A stretch of DNA of 64,000 nt. Origin: Acanthopleuribacter pedis. Its GTDB lineage: Bacteria > Acidobacteriota > Holophagae > Acanthopleuribacterales > Acanthopleuribacteraceae. The translations under genes were made by a program, and so were the position numbers. Below are positions 18,644 through 28,517 of this stretch, one piece after another (positions within the stretch are counted from its first letter, which is position 1; each line of letters starts with the position of its first letter). The stretch is taken from the NCBI RefSeq assembly GCF_017377855.1, contig NZ_JAFREP010000001.1:124001-188000 (forward strand). Reading direction: 5' to 3'. Under the pieces are notes generated by a model, which saw only the letters and a list, made by a program, of their open reading frames with translations, was not told where the DNA came from and did no database searches.

Positions 18644-20977
18644 ATGGTAACTTTTTTTGTGCAATCCTCGCGGTTGCTGTGTCTGTTTATGGTCGCTGGA
18701 TGGGTTTTTCCCGTTGCGGCGCAAACTGTCCCTTGGTCGGTTCCCAGCGGCGAAGGTTTTTACAAGGATGTTTTGATTAACGGCGGTCCAGGTGTGTCGG
18801 GTGTGCCCCAGCGGCATTTTGTCGCTATGCTCGGCCTCGAGGTTGAAACCCTTTCCGCCGCGGAATGTTCACCACAATACGAAACCTTTCAGACCCATTT
18901 GATCGGGTGTAGTTCCGTTCCTTTACCGGACAACGTATCCTGCAATTCGGATCCAAACGGACGTTTGCTTTACCCGGATGGGTCGCCCCGGTTTCGGTTG
19001 CTGGTGACCGGCGGTGCCGCCAGTGAACAGTACCTTGACCAAGACGGCGACTCGGCCGGCTTTCCCGATGCGCTTTGCCACGAGCGCGATCCCGATAGTA
19101 CTTGGTACCACGCCGGCGGTCGCCACCATGACTATTTGCGTGCGATTCGCAATGACCAGTTCCAAACGGGTGAACAGGTCATTCAGCAGTTTGTGGCCGC
19201 GGGTGGATCCTTTAGCGGTTTTTGCGCGGGTGCCTTTCTTGCCGAAGATCTCAAGTTGAATCTTTTTAAAAGTTTCCCCTTTGATGATGAGTTTCGGCAG
19301 GTGACCATCTTGCCAACGAGTCCGCTCTTCGATTACATGCCCACGACCCTAAAGAAACACTACATTCGCAGCGCCGGCGGTGGGTATGTGACCTGGGATG
19401 ATGAGGTGACGCCACCTGAAATATTGGCAATCGGGGGCGGTTACGATCTGATTTGGGCGAGCAAAGCTGATACACAGACCGGTCGTGTGGTGGTGTCCGG
19501 CTCCCACCCCGAGGAATCCCGGGATCCCTATATTGAACGGCTCACGGCAGCGATGTATACCTATGCCTTGGACGGTGTCGGCACGCCGCGCGTCAAAGGT
19601 GCCTTACAAAACGGGATAACCCGTTACATGGATAAAGGAACGCACGAGAGAATACCCGACGAAACCAAAATCGGGGACAAGCAATACCACCACTTCAGCT
19701 TTGAAGTGACCAACCAGCGTTACCTGAAACTGGATGTTGTCGGTGAACCGGGCACCGATTTTCATGTGTACCTTCGCAAAGGTGAACCGGCTTTCGACAG
19801 CACGACCCCGAGCTTCCAAAAAGTCGTCGGCCCCGGTGCGCAAAAGACGCTGGTATTCGACAATCTGAGCATTGGGACCTGGTATGTCGGCGTCGAGTGT
19901 GTCACCACCGTAACGCTGAACGAAACCACCAACATCTATGACGACCCACACGGGGTGCTCAATGGGATTGCCTATCACGTGACCGCGACCTGGTCCGCCC
20001 AACCCATCCCCGTTCGCGAATTCTCCGCGTTCAATGTGCCCGCTTCGGTCACTCGGACCCGTGAACTAAACTGCTCTTGGCAGGCAACGGGTTTTGACCC
20101 TGGCGCATTGGCGACAGTGGCCTTGGTTTCCGATTCGGGTGCGGTGACGGTTCTAAACAACGCCTATCCGTTGCAAGAGGAGAATGACTTCACCTTTTAT
20201 CCCGACCAACCCGCGGGTCGTTATTTCCTGCGCGTTACCGCCAACCAAAATCCCGAAATCCAACTGGCGAGTCCCTGGCTTACCTTAGCCGCCGCACGGT
20301 TAACACTCGGTACCTTGCCGTCAAGTTACGATTCTTTTTCCGATCTTAACTGGACGTGGGATGGGGAGGCACACCTGACCGAGGTTCGCCTCTATGACCA
20401 AGCGGGCAACGTTGTTTGGCATGAACAGGTCTGGAGTGAGCCGGGAAGTAATCGTACGGCGTTCCCACCTGGTGAAGGTGTTGCCGTGCGCGATGGTGTG
20501 TTCCGGTTGGTGACCCAAAACGGGGGTGTTTCGACCGTTTGGGAATCGCAACTTTTTACCTATCCCTCCGATCCATTTGGTTTGCCGCCCTGTTGCGACC
20601 TTGGTGGGCTCGCTACGGTGAGCGGCTACCAGGCGGTTGTGTTGAATCGCGCCGCTTCGGGCGCTTATTCCCCAGCCTTGGTAGAGATCGGAAACGCAAC
20701 GAACACCGCGCAAACCATCAGAATTCATCTGGGACTGGAAGGACAACCTTTGCCGTCGCAACCGTTAACCCGCGTCGGTGATTACAGCATCTCAACGCGC
20801 CGCTACGCCGTTGGTCCCAGTACCTACACGCTGTATCCCGGGCAAAGCATGACCCTGTCCGTGAGTTACCTCGGTACCCAAAACAAACCGCCGCTTGGTT
20901 TATTGGTCTTTGAAAACAACGGTGAATTCGTCGTATGGGAAGGCCAAAGCCAAATTCCCATCATCCCCGCCGACTAG
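18644..20977 (+). CDS. Secreted class I glutamine amidotransferase-like (BPL-N type) protein
   Basis: A signal peptide (LLCLFMVAGWVFPVAAQ) precedes a class I GATase-like fold. The nucleophile elbow is GFCAGAF with Cys194 and the His/Glu pair is GSHPEE with His288 and Glu290, so the catalytic triad looks intact. This combination in an exported protein fits the BPL_N-domain family (biotin-protein-ligase N-terminal-like) of unknown reaction. Residues ~360-470 resemble a bacterial pre-peptidase C-terminal (PPC) beta domain, and further beta-rich repeats follow. ATG 18644 is preceded by TGGAG with 8-nt spacing; an in-frame ATG at 18602 has no SD and would spoil the signal peptide. Confidence 0.75.
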   Translation: MVTFFVQSSRLLCLFMVAGWVFPVAAQTVPWSVPSGEGFYKDVLINGGPGVSGVPQRHFVAMLGLEVETLSAAECSPQYETFQTHLIGCSSVPLPDNVSCNSDPNGRLLYPDGSPRFRLLVTGGAASEQYLDQDGDSAGFPDALCHERDPDSTWYHAGGRHHDYLRAIRNDQFQTGEQVIQQFVAAGGSFSGFCAGAFLAEDLKLNLFKSFPFDDEFRQVTILPTSPLFDYMPTTLKKHYIRSAGGGYVTWDDEVTPPEILAIGGGYDLIWASKADTQTGRVVVSGSHPEESRDPYIERLTAAMYTYALDGVGTPRVKGALQNGITRYMDKGTHERIPDETKIGDKQYHHFSFEVTNQRYLKLDVVGEPGTDFHVYLRKGEPAFDSTTPSFQKVVGPGAQKTLVFDNLSIGTWYVGVECVTTVTLNETTNIYDDPHGVLNGIAYHVTATWSAQPIPVREFSAFNVPASVTRTRELNCSWQATGFDPGALATVALVSDSGAVTVLNNAYPLQEENDFTFYPDQPAGRYFLRVTANQNPEIQLASPWLTLAAARLTLGTLPSSYDSFSDLNWTWDGEAHLTEVRLYDQAGNVVWHEQVWSEPGSNRTAFPPGEGVAVRDGVFRLVTQNGGVSTVWESQLFTYPSDPFGLPPCCDLGGLATVSGYQAVVLNRAASGAYSPALVEIGNATNTAQTIRIHLGLEGQPLPSQPLTRVGDYSISTRRYAVGPSTYTLYPGQSMTLSVSYLGTQNKPPLGLLVFENNGEFVVWEGQSQIPIIPAD

Positions 20978-20986
20978 CCCAAAATT

Positions 20987-21008
20987 CGGCCGGGCGCGAG
21001 CCCGGCCG
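20987..21008. terminator. GC-rich hairpin between convergent genes
   Basis: CGGCCGGGC (20987-20995) and GCCCGGCCG (21000-21008) form a 9-bp stem with a GCGA (GNRA) tetraloop. It sits between two gene ends but lacks a clear T-run, so termination may be inefficient. Confidence 0.55.
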
Positions 21009-21061
21009 CCTTGAAGCGGAATGAGTTATCTCTTCCTTTTCTCTTTTTCTTCCGAGCACCC

Positions 21062-22063
21062 CTAGCGGAAGTCGCCGGGGGCGTCGGGTTTGTTGGCCAA
21101 AATGGTTTCGATTCGTTCCATGACGTCGTCCCCGAGCAGCGACAAGGTTGCCAGGGCCGCGATGTTCTCCGTGAGTTGGGACTCCTTGGAGGCGCCCAAA
21201 ATCACCGTGCTGACGTTGGGATTTTTTAAACACCAAGCAATGGCCAGTTTGGTCAAGCTGGTGCCCAGTTCCCCCGCGAGCGCCGTCAGTCGGCGTGCTT
21301 TTTCCAAGCGGGCTTTGCCTTCCTCGGTTTCGAGGCGGTCGGCCAACCATTGGAAATTGGACAAACTCATGCGGCTCCCCTCGGGAATGCCGTCGTTGTA
21401 TTTGCCGGTGAGGATGCCGGAGGCCAGCGGCGACCAAATGGTGGTGCCCAGGCCGAATTGGTCGTAAAGCAGCGCATAATCGCCTTCAACCTTGGTGCGC
21501 TCCAGCATGTTGTACTGGGGCTGTTCCATCAGGGGCGGTACCAAGTTGTATTGGCGTGCCACGGCGTGGGCGGTGGCGATTTGATCGGCGCGCCATTCGG
21601 AGGTGCCCCAGTACATGACCTTGCCTTGCTGGACCAGGTCGCTCATAGCGCGCACGGTTTCTTCCATCGGCGTGTGAATGTCGGGGCGGTGGCAGAAGTA
21701 GAGGTCGAGGTAGTTGACTTGCAGGCGGCGCAAGGCGGCGTGGCATGCGTCGAACACGTGTTTGCGGCTGAGGCCGCGTTGGGTGGGTTTTTCACCGCCC
21801 CAAAAAACCTTGCTGGAAACACAGAAGCTGTCGCGGCGCCAACCGAGTTTGTTGAGCACGCGACCCATGATGCGTTCGGAATCGCCCGCGGCATAAACCT
21901 CGGCGTTGTCGAAAAAGTTGATGCCCGCGTCATAGGCTTGTTTCATTAAGCGTTCACCCAGGTTGTCGTCCACCTGGTTTTTAAAGGTGACCCAGGAACC
22001 AAAGGACAAGGCACTCACGAACAAGCCGCTATTGCCCAATTTGCGGTACTGCATGTCGGTCAT
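21062..22063 (-). CDS. Aldo/keto reductase (potassium-channel beta-subunit-like)
   Basis: NADPH-dependent aldo/keto reductase with a TIM-barrel fold. The catalytic tetrad is visible as Asp52 and Tyr57 (FDNAEVY), Lys85 (SSKVFWG) and His125 (FCHRPD). The opening MQYRKLGNSGLFVSALSFG and the NFQWLADRL segment fit the AKR6/YghZ-like group. ATG 22063 has GAGGAG 6 nt upstream and gives 333 residues, the normal length. It is divergent from the macroglobulin gene. The physiological substrate is unknown; small aldehydes such as methylglyoxal are used by relatives. Confidence 0.92.
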   Translation of the reverse strand: MTDMQYRKLGNSGLFVSALSFGSWVTFKNQVDDNLGERLMKQAYDAGINFFDNAEVYAAGDSERIMGRVLNKLGWRRDSFCVSSKVFWGGEKPTQRGLSRKHVFDACHAALRRLQVNYLDLYFCHRPDIHTPMEETVRAMSDLVQQGKVMYWGTSEWRADQIATAHAVARQYNLVPPLMEQPQYNMLERTKVEGDYALLYDQFGLGTTIWSPLASGILTGKYNDGIPEGSRMSLSNFQWLADRLETEEGKARLEKARRLTALAGELGTSLTKLAIAWCLKNPNVSTVILGASKESQLTENIAALATLSLLGDDVMERIETILANKPDAPGDFR

Positions 22064-22394
22064 AAGGAACTCCTCAGGTTGATTGGTTTCCCCGCGGCCG
22101 TCGCAACGGCGTGCGGTGTTTGTCACCTTTGGGTTGAAGCGGGGGAAACGGTTTGATCTCGCTCATTTTAGCGCGCCCGCGAGACCCAGCCAAAGAATCG
22201 GTGTGGGGATGCCGGCGAAAAGTTTTGAAACCATTTTCCAGGTAACGGGTCTCCCGCCGGGTAATTGGGGAAACGCGTCGTTTTTTTGGTACCGGATGCC
22301 CATAGATGCGATCCATGCCTGCCTTTCCCCGCGATTTATGAGATAAACATTGTCCTGAACCCACACGATTTAGGAGAATGGCAAGGAGCAATCC
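22064..22394. other. Divergent intergenic region, no gene seen
   Basis: About 330 nt between the reductase and macroglobulin start codons. It must carry both promoters, but I could not pick a convincing -35/-10 pair. Confidence 0.4.
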
Positions 22395-25300
22395 ATGAAG
22401 CAACCAATCGGTCCCTTGCGAATTCAATGGTGGTGCCTCGCGCTGTGTTTAACCGCGCTTTCGGTGCCCGCGAGTGACGCCTTTTTATTGAGTCCCACGC
22501 GAGGAGCGAACCAACCTGTGATTTCGATTCAACTTTCCGACGGCCGACCGCAAGATGAAGAAGCCCCGCCCGAGGCGCCCGAGGCCCGCGCCGAGAATCT
22601 GCCCTCCGATGAAACCCAAGCCCTGCTGAACCGGTTGCCTCCCTTGCCCAAGGCACCGCAACAACAAGACTACAACCGCCGCGAGGATTCGCTTCCCGCG
22701 CCGCGCCCCGGAAAAGTGGTGGACGCCGTGTTTGGCGAGGTGGAAGGTCCCGCGCCGACCGCGAACAACGAACCACCGCGCGTGACCCATCACGGTCCGG
22801 TCGGTTTGGTGGAGACCGCGCCCAAAATCACGATCTCCTTTTCTCAGTCAATGGTGCCCCTTGGTGATCTGGAAACGCGGCAGGCCCTGGCCCCGCCCGT
22901 GACCCTGACCCCCAATGTCGCAGGCTCCTGGCGATGGGTATCGCCGCGTACCTTGGTGTTCCAAAACAAAACCGCGCTGCCGGGTGCCACGCGGTTTAAA
23001 GTAGGCGTGCCGGGCGATCTAAAAGATACCGCCGGCCGCACCTTGGGGACGCCGCTCGAATTTGAATTTGCCACGCCTACCGCGAAACCGGTGGCCTTTT
23101 ATCCCGATCCCAACACCGGCCAACCGCAAATCCCCCTGGCCGCGCTGGCTTTTAACCAGTCAATTGACCCGGCGTCGGTTCTAAAGGCCATTACCTTAAC
23201 CGCCGATGGGCAATCCTTTGATCTGGAACGCGCGCCCAAGGCGACCTGGGAACAGGACAGCCGTCTGCGCGGTTTCCTGAGTTCCCATGAGGACGACCAA
23301 GTGGTTGTGTTTCGCCCGCGTCGTGCCTTGCCCACCGACAAAAAAATTGAGGTGCGGGTTGGACCGGGCGTGCCCAGCGCCGAGGGACCGGAGCGGGACA
23401 AGGAAGAACACAACTACACGTTTAAAACCTACGGCCTGTTGCGGGTGGTCAACCACAGCGCGAGTCGCGGGCGCAAGTTGGCGCCCCACCAACATTTTCG
23501 CGTGACCTTTAACAACCCGCTGGTTTCTGATGCCGTGAAACCCAGTTGGTACAGCATCAGCCCCAAGCCGGACAAGCTTGAGGTTTTCGGGAACTACCGC
23601 GACCTGGTTTTTGCCGGCGATTTTGAACCCCGCGCTGAATACAAGGTGACGGTCCAAACGCCCGTGAGCGATGTGTTCGGCCAGAACCTGAGCAAAACCG
23701 AAACCATCGTTTTTAAGGTAGGTGATCGGCCCACGCACTTTAGCTGGAATGCCCAGCCGATTCACATTCCCGACCCCTACGCGGATCCCACCCTTCGTGT
23801 GGTGGCCACCAACTTCAAAGGATTCCAGCTTGAAGTTCACGCCGTGGACCCTAAAAAAGACTGGCTCGCCTTTCGTCAATTGAACCAACGGCGTTACGGC
23901 GACCAAAAGAACCCACCGCTGCCAGGCCGTGAGTTGGTGGATGGTCGCGTTGATTTGGAAGCACCCGCCAACGAACAGGTTGAGCAGGTGTTGAACCTGA
24001 ATCAATGGTTGGCCGGCAAAAAGTACGGGCACCTGTTGGTACGCCTGACGCCGAGCGAAACCATCGGCAACGCGGGTGACCGTCGTTTTGGCGGGCCGCG
24101 CCGCTACCAATCGCTGCTGAGCTGGGTGCAAATCAGCCGGCTCGGCGTGGATGTTTTGGCCGCCCCGGATCAAAGTTTGGTTTGGGTGAACCAATTGAAG
24201 GACGGCACCTCCGTGAAAGGTGCAACCGTCACGGCGCTGGTCGACGACAAGGGACAAACCCGTGAACTGGGCCAAACCGACGGCCGAGGTTTGTTGCCGC
24301 TCCAGCCCCTGCACGAGGAACCCCGGCCCGAGCTTCTGTTGGTTGAACAAGGGGAAGACAGCGCCTTGCTGATACCGGGTTCGGCAGGTTATTCATCGAG
24401 CTGGAGCAATGAGGATTACAACAACCGAGTGCTGTGGCATGTGTTCGATGATCGCGGCATGTACAAACCCGGCGAAACCGTCCATGTCAAAGGCTGGGTG
24501 CGGCTGTTTAGCGAGGACGGCTTAAGCAAACCGCCTCGGGAAACGCCGCTGACCTATAAGTTTAAGGACCCACGCGGCAACGAGCTGCAATCGGGTCGGG
24601 TGAACCTCAACGCCGCCGGCGGCTTTGATTTAAAAGCTGCTTTACCGGACAACATGAACTTGGGGGGCGCCACGCTCCACCTGCAATTTGAGCGTAGCGC
24701 CGCGTGGAAATTACCCCAACACTTTGCCGCCCATACACTGAGTTTTAACCACCTGTTCCAGGTCCAGGAATTCCGTCGCCCCGAGTACAAGGTTTCGGTA
24801 ACCGTCCCCCAAGCCGTGGTGTTCGCCGGTGATACGGTTTCGGCACGGGCCGAGGCCGCTTATTACGCGGGTGGTGCCCTGGCCGGTGCCGAGGTGAATT
24901 GGTCGGTGCGTGCCGATGAAACCAACTTTACCCCGCCCAATTGGTCGCAGTTCACCTTTGGTGTCTGGCGGCCCTGGTGGAAAATTTATGACGACGGGGC
25001 TTCCGGCGGTGCTTTTTACAACCACAACGGCCGCACCGACAGCATGGGTTTCCACGATCTCGCCCTGGAACTGGGTGAGGCCTTGAACGAACTGCCGGTA
25101 TCCGTCTCCACCAATGCAACCGTGACCGATGTGAACTTTCAACGATGGTCGGCGAGTGGCAACTTTTTGGTACACTCCGGCGCGGCTTATGTCGGCCTGC
25201 GCACCAACCGTTATTTTGTGGAGAAAGGCACGCCCTACGGGGTTGAGGTCATCGTGGCCGACATTGACGGCAAAGCCTTGGTCGGTCAAAAAGTGGCGGT

Positions 25301-28300
25301 TGAAGTGGTTCGCCTCGAATGGCAACGCCGGCAACGAAGCTGGGAAGAGGTTGCCGTCGACCCGCAAACCTTTGAACTGACCAGTGCCGCGCAACCCTTC
25401 AATTTCCGTTTCCAAACCAAGGAAGGCGGCACCTACCGCATCACCGCGCGGGTGACCGACGACAAAGGCCGCACCAGCCGGACCACCATGACCCGCTGGG
25501 TTGCCGGCGGACGAGCACAGCCGGTGGACCGCGTCGAGCAGGAAGCCGTCACCCTGATCCCCGACAAACAGGAATACGCGGTGGGTGATACCGCCAAAAT
25601 TTTGGTGCAGGCCCCGTTCCATCCCGCCGAGGGCACCCTGACCGTCCACGTCGGCAAGGTGCTCGAAACCCGTCGCTTTGCCTTAAAAGAAGCGTCGCAA
25701 ACGCTTGAGGTGAAGATCACCGACAGCATGTTGCCCAACCTGTATGTACGGGTGGATCTGGTCGGTAAAGCACCGCGGGTGGATGCCTCCGGTTTGATCG
25801 ATCCCAAATTGGCGCCGCGTCCCGCTTATGCGACCGGGCAACTGAACCTCAAGGTTCCGCCGTTGAGCCGCGAACTCAAGGTGACACCGACACCCGACAA
25901 GACCGAGCTGAGTCCGGGCGAAGAAACCGCGGTTTCGGTCCAAGTTCACAACGCCTCCGGTCAACCGGTCCAGGGCGCCGAGGTTGCCTTGTTTGTGGTC
26001 GATGAGGCGGTTCTGGCTTTGTCCGGCTACCAACTCGCCAATCCCATCGACGTTTTTTACCCATCGTCTCAAAGTTCGCTTCGGAGCTACCACAACCGCC
26101 AATGGGTCGTTTTGGCGGATGCCGATAATTTGGTAGCGGCCGAGGGTGAGCAAGTCATGGAGCTTAAATCCGAAAAACGCATGATGATGCCGATGGCCGC
26201 CGCGCCAAACATGGCGGCGGATACGGAGGAACTCCTCTCCATGGAGGCTGATATGGCGCCGGCGGGTAGCCTCGGCGGTGGTGGCGGTGGTGAAGCCCCG
26301 ATTGTCGTGCGCACCAACTTTAATCCGCTGGCGGCCTTTTTTGCCGAGCAACAGACGGACGCCTCCGGCAAAACCCGTGTTTCCTTTGAGTTACCCGACA
26401 ACCTCACCCGCTACCGCGTCATGGCGGTTGCTGTTGACGGCGACAACCTGTTCGGAATCGGTGAAGCAAAGGTGACCGCGCGGTTACCGCTGATGGTGCG
26501 GCCCTCCGCGCCGCGTTTCCTTAACTTCGGCGACCGGTTCGAACTGCCGGTGGTCCTTCAGAACCAAACCGACGTACCCATGGACGTCGACCTCGCCGTG
26601 GAAGCGCACAACGCGGTGCTTACCGCGGGCGCGGGTCGTCGCTTCACCGTTCCCGCCAACAACCGTGTCGAGGTGCGTTTTCCCGCGCAAACCGACCGTG
26701 CCGGTGAGGCCTTCTTCCGCATCGCCGTTCGCGCCGGTGAGCTGACCGATGCCGCTATGGTTACCGTACCGGTATGGACCCCGGCGACCAGCGAGGCCTT
26801 TGCGGTTTACGGCGAAATCGACGGCGAACTCAACCTTGGGCAAGCGCTAAAACTGCCGGCCAACGCCTTTACCGAGTTCGGTGGTGTCGATGTTGCGACC
26901 ACCTCTACCGCGCTCCATATGCTGGAAGACGCGGTGATGTACCTCTACGACTATCCCTTTGAATGCGCGGAGCAACGCGCCTCGCGGGTCATGTCGATCC
27001 TGGCTTCCAAGGACATGATGCAGGCTTTTGGTGCCGACTTGGACGAGGCCGCGCTCGCCGCCCGCGTCGAGGACGACTTCAAACATCTGGCCGGCATCCA
27101 AAACGGAGACGGTGGTTTTGGTTACTGGTACCGTGGTGAAAAATCCTCGCCCTATGTCAGTATTCACGTCGGTCATGCCGTCGCCCGCGCCCTGCGCCAG
27201 GATGTTCCCGTGAACCGCACGCTTCAGCAGCGCCTCACGCGCTACTTGACGGGACTCAACAACGCCAAGTGGCTCGAAAAAGACTATTCGGAACGCATGG
27301 TGTTTACCTTGCGCGCCTACGCCCTCAACGTTCGCGGTTTAACGGGTGAGCGGGTGGCGCGCGATGCCGAAGCGCTGCTCAAAACCATGCCGATGGAAAA
27401 GGCGCCCCTGGAGGCCTTGGGCTGGTTGCTCAGCGTCTTGCCGCCGAAATCCCAACAGGTTACCGCTATTTTGCGCCACTTCTCCAACCGCGCCGAGGTG
27501 ACCGCCGCAACCGCGACCTTTGCCGAGCGTTATGGGGAAGAACGCGGTTACCTGATTCTGCACAGTTCGCGGCGTAGCGACGCCGTGATTTTGGAGAGTC
27601 TGATTGCAACCCAACCCGATCATCCGCTGATCGCCAAAATTGTGGCGGGCCTGAACGCACACCGTACCAAAGGCCGTTGGACCAACACCCAGGAGAACTT
27701 GTTCGTGTTGTTCGCCTTGAAACGGTACTTCGAGACCTTTGAGAAAACCACGCCGGATATGGTGGCGCGGGTTTGGCTCAACGGCCGTTACCAGGGCGAA
27801 CACGCCTTTGTCGGACGAACCACCGACCGCGGCGAAATCTCAGTCCCCATGGCCGCCTTGGCCGAGGACGGCGACGAGGGCCGGCTGGTTCTTCAGAAAC
27901 AAGGTGCCGGTCGTTTGTACTATCGACTCGGCATGCGTTACGCGCCCAAGGACTTGCGACCCGCCGCGGTGGACCGGGGCTTCTACGTGTCGCGAACCTA
28001 TGAAGGCGTGGACGACCCGAGCGATGTCCAGAAGCAGGATGACGGGTCTTGGCTGATTCGCCGCGGCGCCAAGGTGCGCGTGACCGTCCAGATGGTCGCT
28101 CCCTCGCGACGCTACCACGTTGCCTTGGTGGATCCCATGCCCGCCGGTTTTGAAGCCGTTAATGCCGCGCTTGCCGGTAGCGAACCCGTCGAAAACCCCA
28201 ACAAACGCACTGGTGGACGACCTTGGGCGTGGTGGTACCGGCCTTGGTTCCAGCATCAAAACCTGCGTGACGAACGGGCCGAGGCCTTTGCCCAACTGCT

Positions 28301-28442
28301 GCATGCCGGGGTTCATGAATACCGCTACATTGCCCGTGCGACCACGCCGGGCGAGTTTGTCGCCCCGCCACCCAAGGCCGAGGAGATGTATTCACCGGAA
28401 ACCTTCGGCCGCGGCGCCGGCGAAATCGTGGTCATTCAATAA
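22395..28442 (+). CDS. Bacterial alpha-2-macroglobulin, thioester type
   Basis: A 2015-residue exported protease-trap protein. A signal peptide (WWCLALCLTALSVPASDA) lacks a lipobox, so it is predicted soluble in the periplasm rather than lipid-anchored. Macroglobulin-like beta domains fill the first half, including the MG marker MYKPGETVHVKGWVRL. A Met/Gly-rich stretch (~1255-1300, MMMPMAAAPN and a poly-Gly run) sits where the bait region is expected. The thioester motif CAEQ is at 1524-1527 (PFECAEQRASR), followed by the alpha-helical thioester domain with the QNGDGGFGYWY motif. ATG 22395 has AAGGAG 6 nt upstream. The usual partner penicillin-binding protein 1C gene is not adjacent. Confidence 0.93.
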   Translation: MKQPIGPLRIQWWCLALCLTALSVPASDAFLLSPTRGANQPVISIQLSDGRPQDEEAPPEAPEARAENLPSDETQALLNRLPPLPKAPQQQDYNRREDSLPAPRPGKVVDAVFGEVEGPAPTANNEPPRVTHHGPVGLVETAPKITISFSQSMVPLGDLETRQALAPPVTLTPNVAGSWRWVSPRTLVFQNKTALPGATRFKVGVPGDLKDTAGRTLGTPLEFEFATPTAKPVAFYPDPNTGQPQIPLAALAFNQSIDPASVLKAITLTADGQSFDLERAPKATWEQDSRLRGFLSSHEDDQVVVFRPRRALPTDKKIEVRVGPGVPSAEGPERDKEEHNYTFKTYGLLRVVNHSASRGRKLAPHQHFRVTFNNPLVSDAVKPSWYSISPKPDKLEVFGNYRDLVFAGDFEPRAEYKVTVQTPVSDVFGQNLSKTETIVFKVGDRPTHFSWNAQPIHIPDPYADPTLRVVATNFKGFQLEVHAVDPKKDWLAFRQLNQRRYGDQKNPPLPGRELVDGRVDLEAPANEQVEQVLNLNQWLAGKKYGHLLVRLTPSETIGNAGDRRFGGPRRYQSLLSWVQISRLGVDVLAAPDQSLVWVNQLKDGTSVKGATVTALVDDKGQTRELGQTDGRGLLPLQPLHEEPRPELLLVEQGEDSALLIPGSAGYSSSWSNEDYNNRVLWHVFDDRGMYKPGETVHVKGWVRLFSEDGLSKPPRETPLTYKFKDPRGNELQSGRVNLNAAGGFDLKAALPDNMNLGGATLHLQFERSAAWKLPQHFAAHTLSFNHLFQVQEFRRPEYKVSVTVPQAVVFAGDTVSARAEAAYYAGGALAGAEVNWSVRADETNFTPPNWSQFTFGVWRPWWKIYDDGASGGAFYNHNGRTDSMGFHDLALELGEALNELPVSVSTNATVTDVNFQRWSASGNFLVHSGAAYVGLRTNRYFVEKGTPYGVEVIVADIDGKALVGQKVAVEVVRLEWQRRQRSWEEVAVDPQTFELTSAAQPFNFRFQTKEGGTYRITARVTDDKGRTSRTTMTRWVAGGRAQPVDRVEQEAVTLIPDKQEYAVGDTAKILVQAPFHPAEGTLTVHVGKVLETRRFALKEASQTLEVKITDSMLPNLYVRVDLVGKAPRVDASGLIDPKLAPRPAYATGQLNLKVPPLSRELKVTPTPDKTELSPGEETAVSVQVHNASGQPVQGAEVALFVVDEAVLALSGYQLANPIDVFYPSSQSSLRSYHNRQWVVLADADNLVAAEGEQVMELKSEKRMMMPMAAAPNMAADTEELLSMEADMAPAGSLGGGGGGEAPIVVRTNFNPLAAFFAEQQTDASGKTRVSFELPDNLTRYRVMAVAVDGDNLFGIGEAKVTARLPLMVRPSAPRFLNFGDRFELPVVLQNQTDVPMDVDLAVEAHNAVLTAGAGRRFTVPANNRVEVRFPAQTDRAGEAFFRIAVRAGELTDAAMVTVPVWTPATSEAFAVYGEIDGELNLGQALKLPANAFTEFGGVDVATTSTALHMLEDAVMYLYDYPFECAEQRASRVMSILASKDMMQAFGADLDEAALAARVEDDFKHLAGIQNGDGGFGYWYRGEKSSPYVSIHVGHAVARALRQDVPVNRTLQQRLTRYLTGLNNAKWLEKDYSERMVFTLRAYALNVRGLTGERVARDAEALLKTMPMEKAPLEALGWLLSVLPPKSQQVTAILRHFSNRAEVTAATATFAERYGEERGYLILHSSRRSDAVILESLIATQPDHPLIAKIVAGLNAHRTKGRWTNTQENLFVLFALKRYFETFEKTTPDMVARVWLNGRYQGEHAFVGRTTDRGEISVPMAALAEDGDEGRLVLQKQGAGRLYYRLGMRYAPKDLRPAAVDRGFYVSRTYEGVDDPSDVQKQDDGSWLIRRGAKVRVTVQMVAPSRRYHVALVDPMPAGFEAVNAALAGSEPVENPNKRTGGRPWAWWYRPWFQHQNLRDERAEAFAQLLHAGVHEYRYIARATTPGEFVAPPPKAEEMYSPETFGRGAGEIVVIQ

Positions 28443-28461
28443 ACGCAAAACGAAAACCATA

Positions 28462-28493
28462 AAAAAAGCAGGGTCCTGAGACCCTGCTTTTTT
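28462..28493. terminator. Bidirectional terminator between convergent genes
   Basis: A long hairpin (AAAAAAGCAGGGTC at 28462-28475 with GACCCTGCTTTTTT at 28480-28493, loop CTGA) has A-run and T-run flanks, so it can serve both the macroglobulin gene and btuB. Confidence 0.93.
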
Positions 28494-28517
28494 GTGGTTT
28501 GCTGTTCGAAACCAGAA

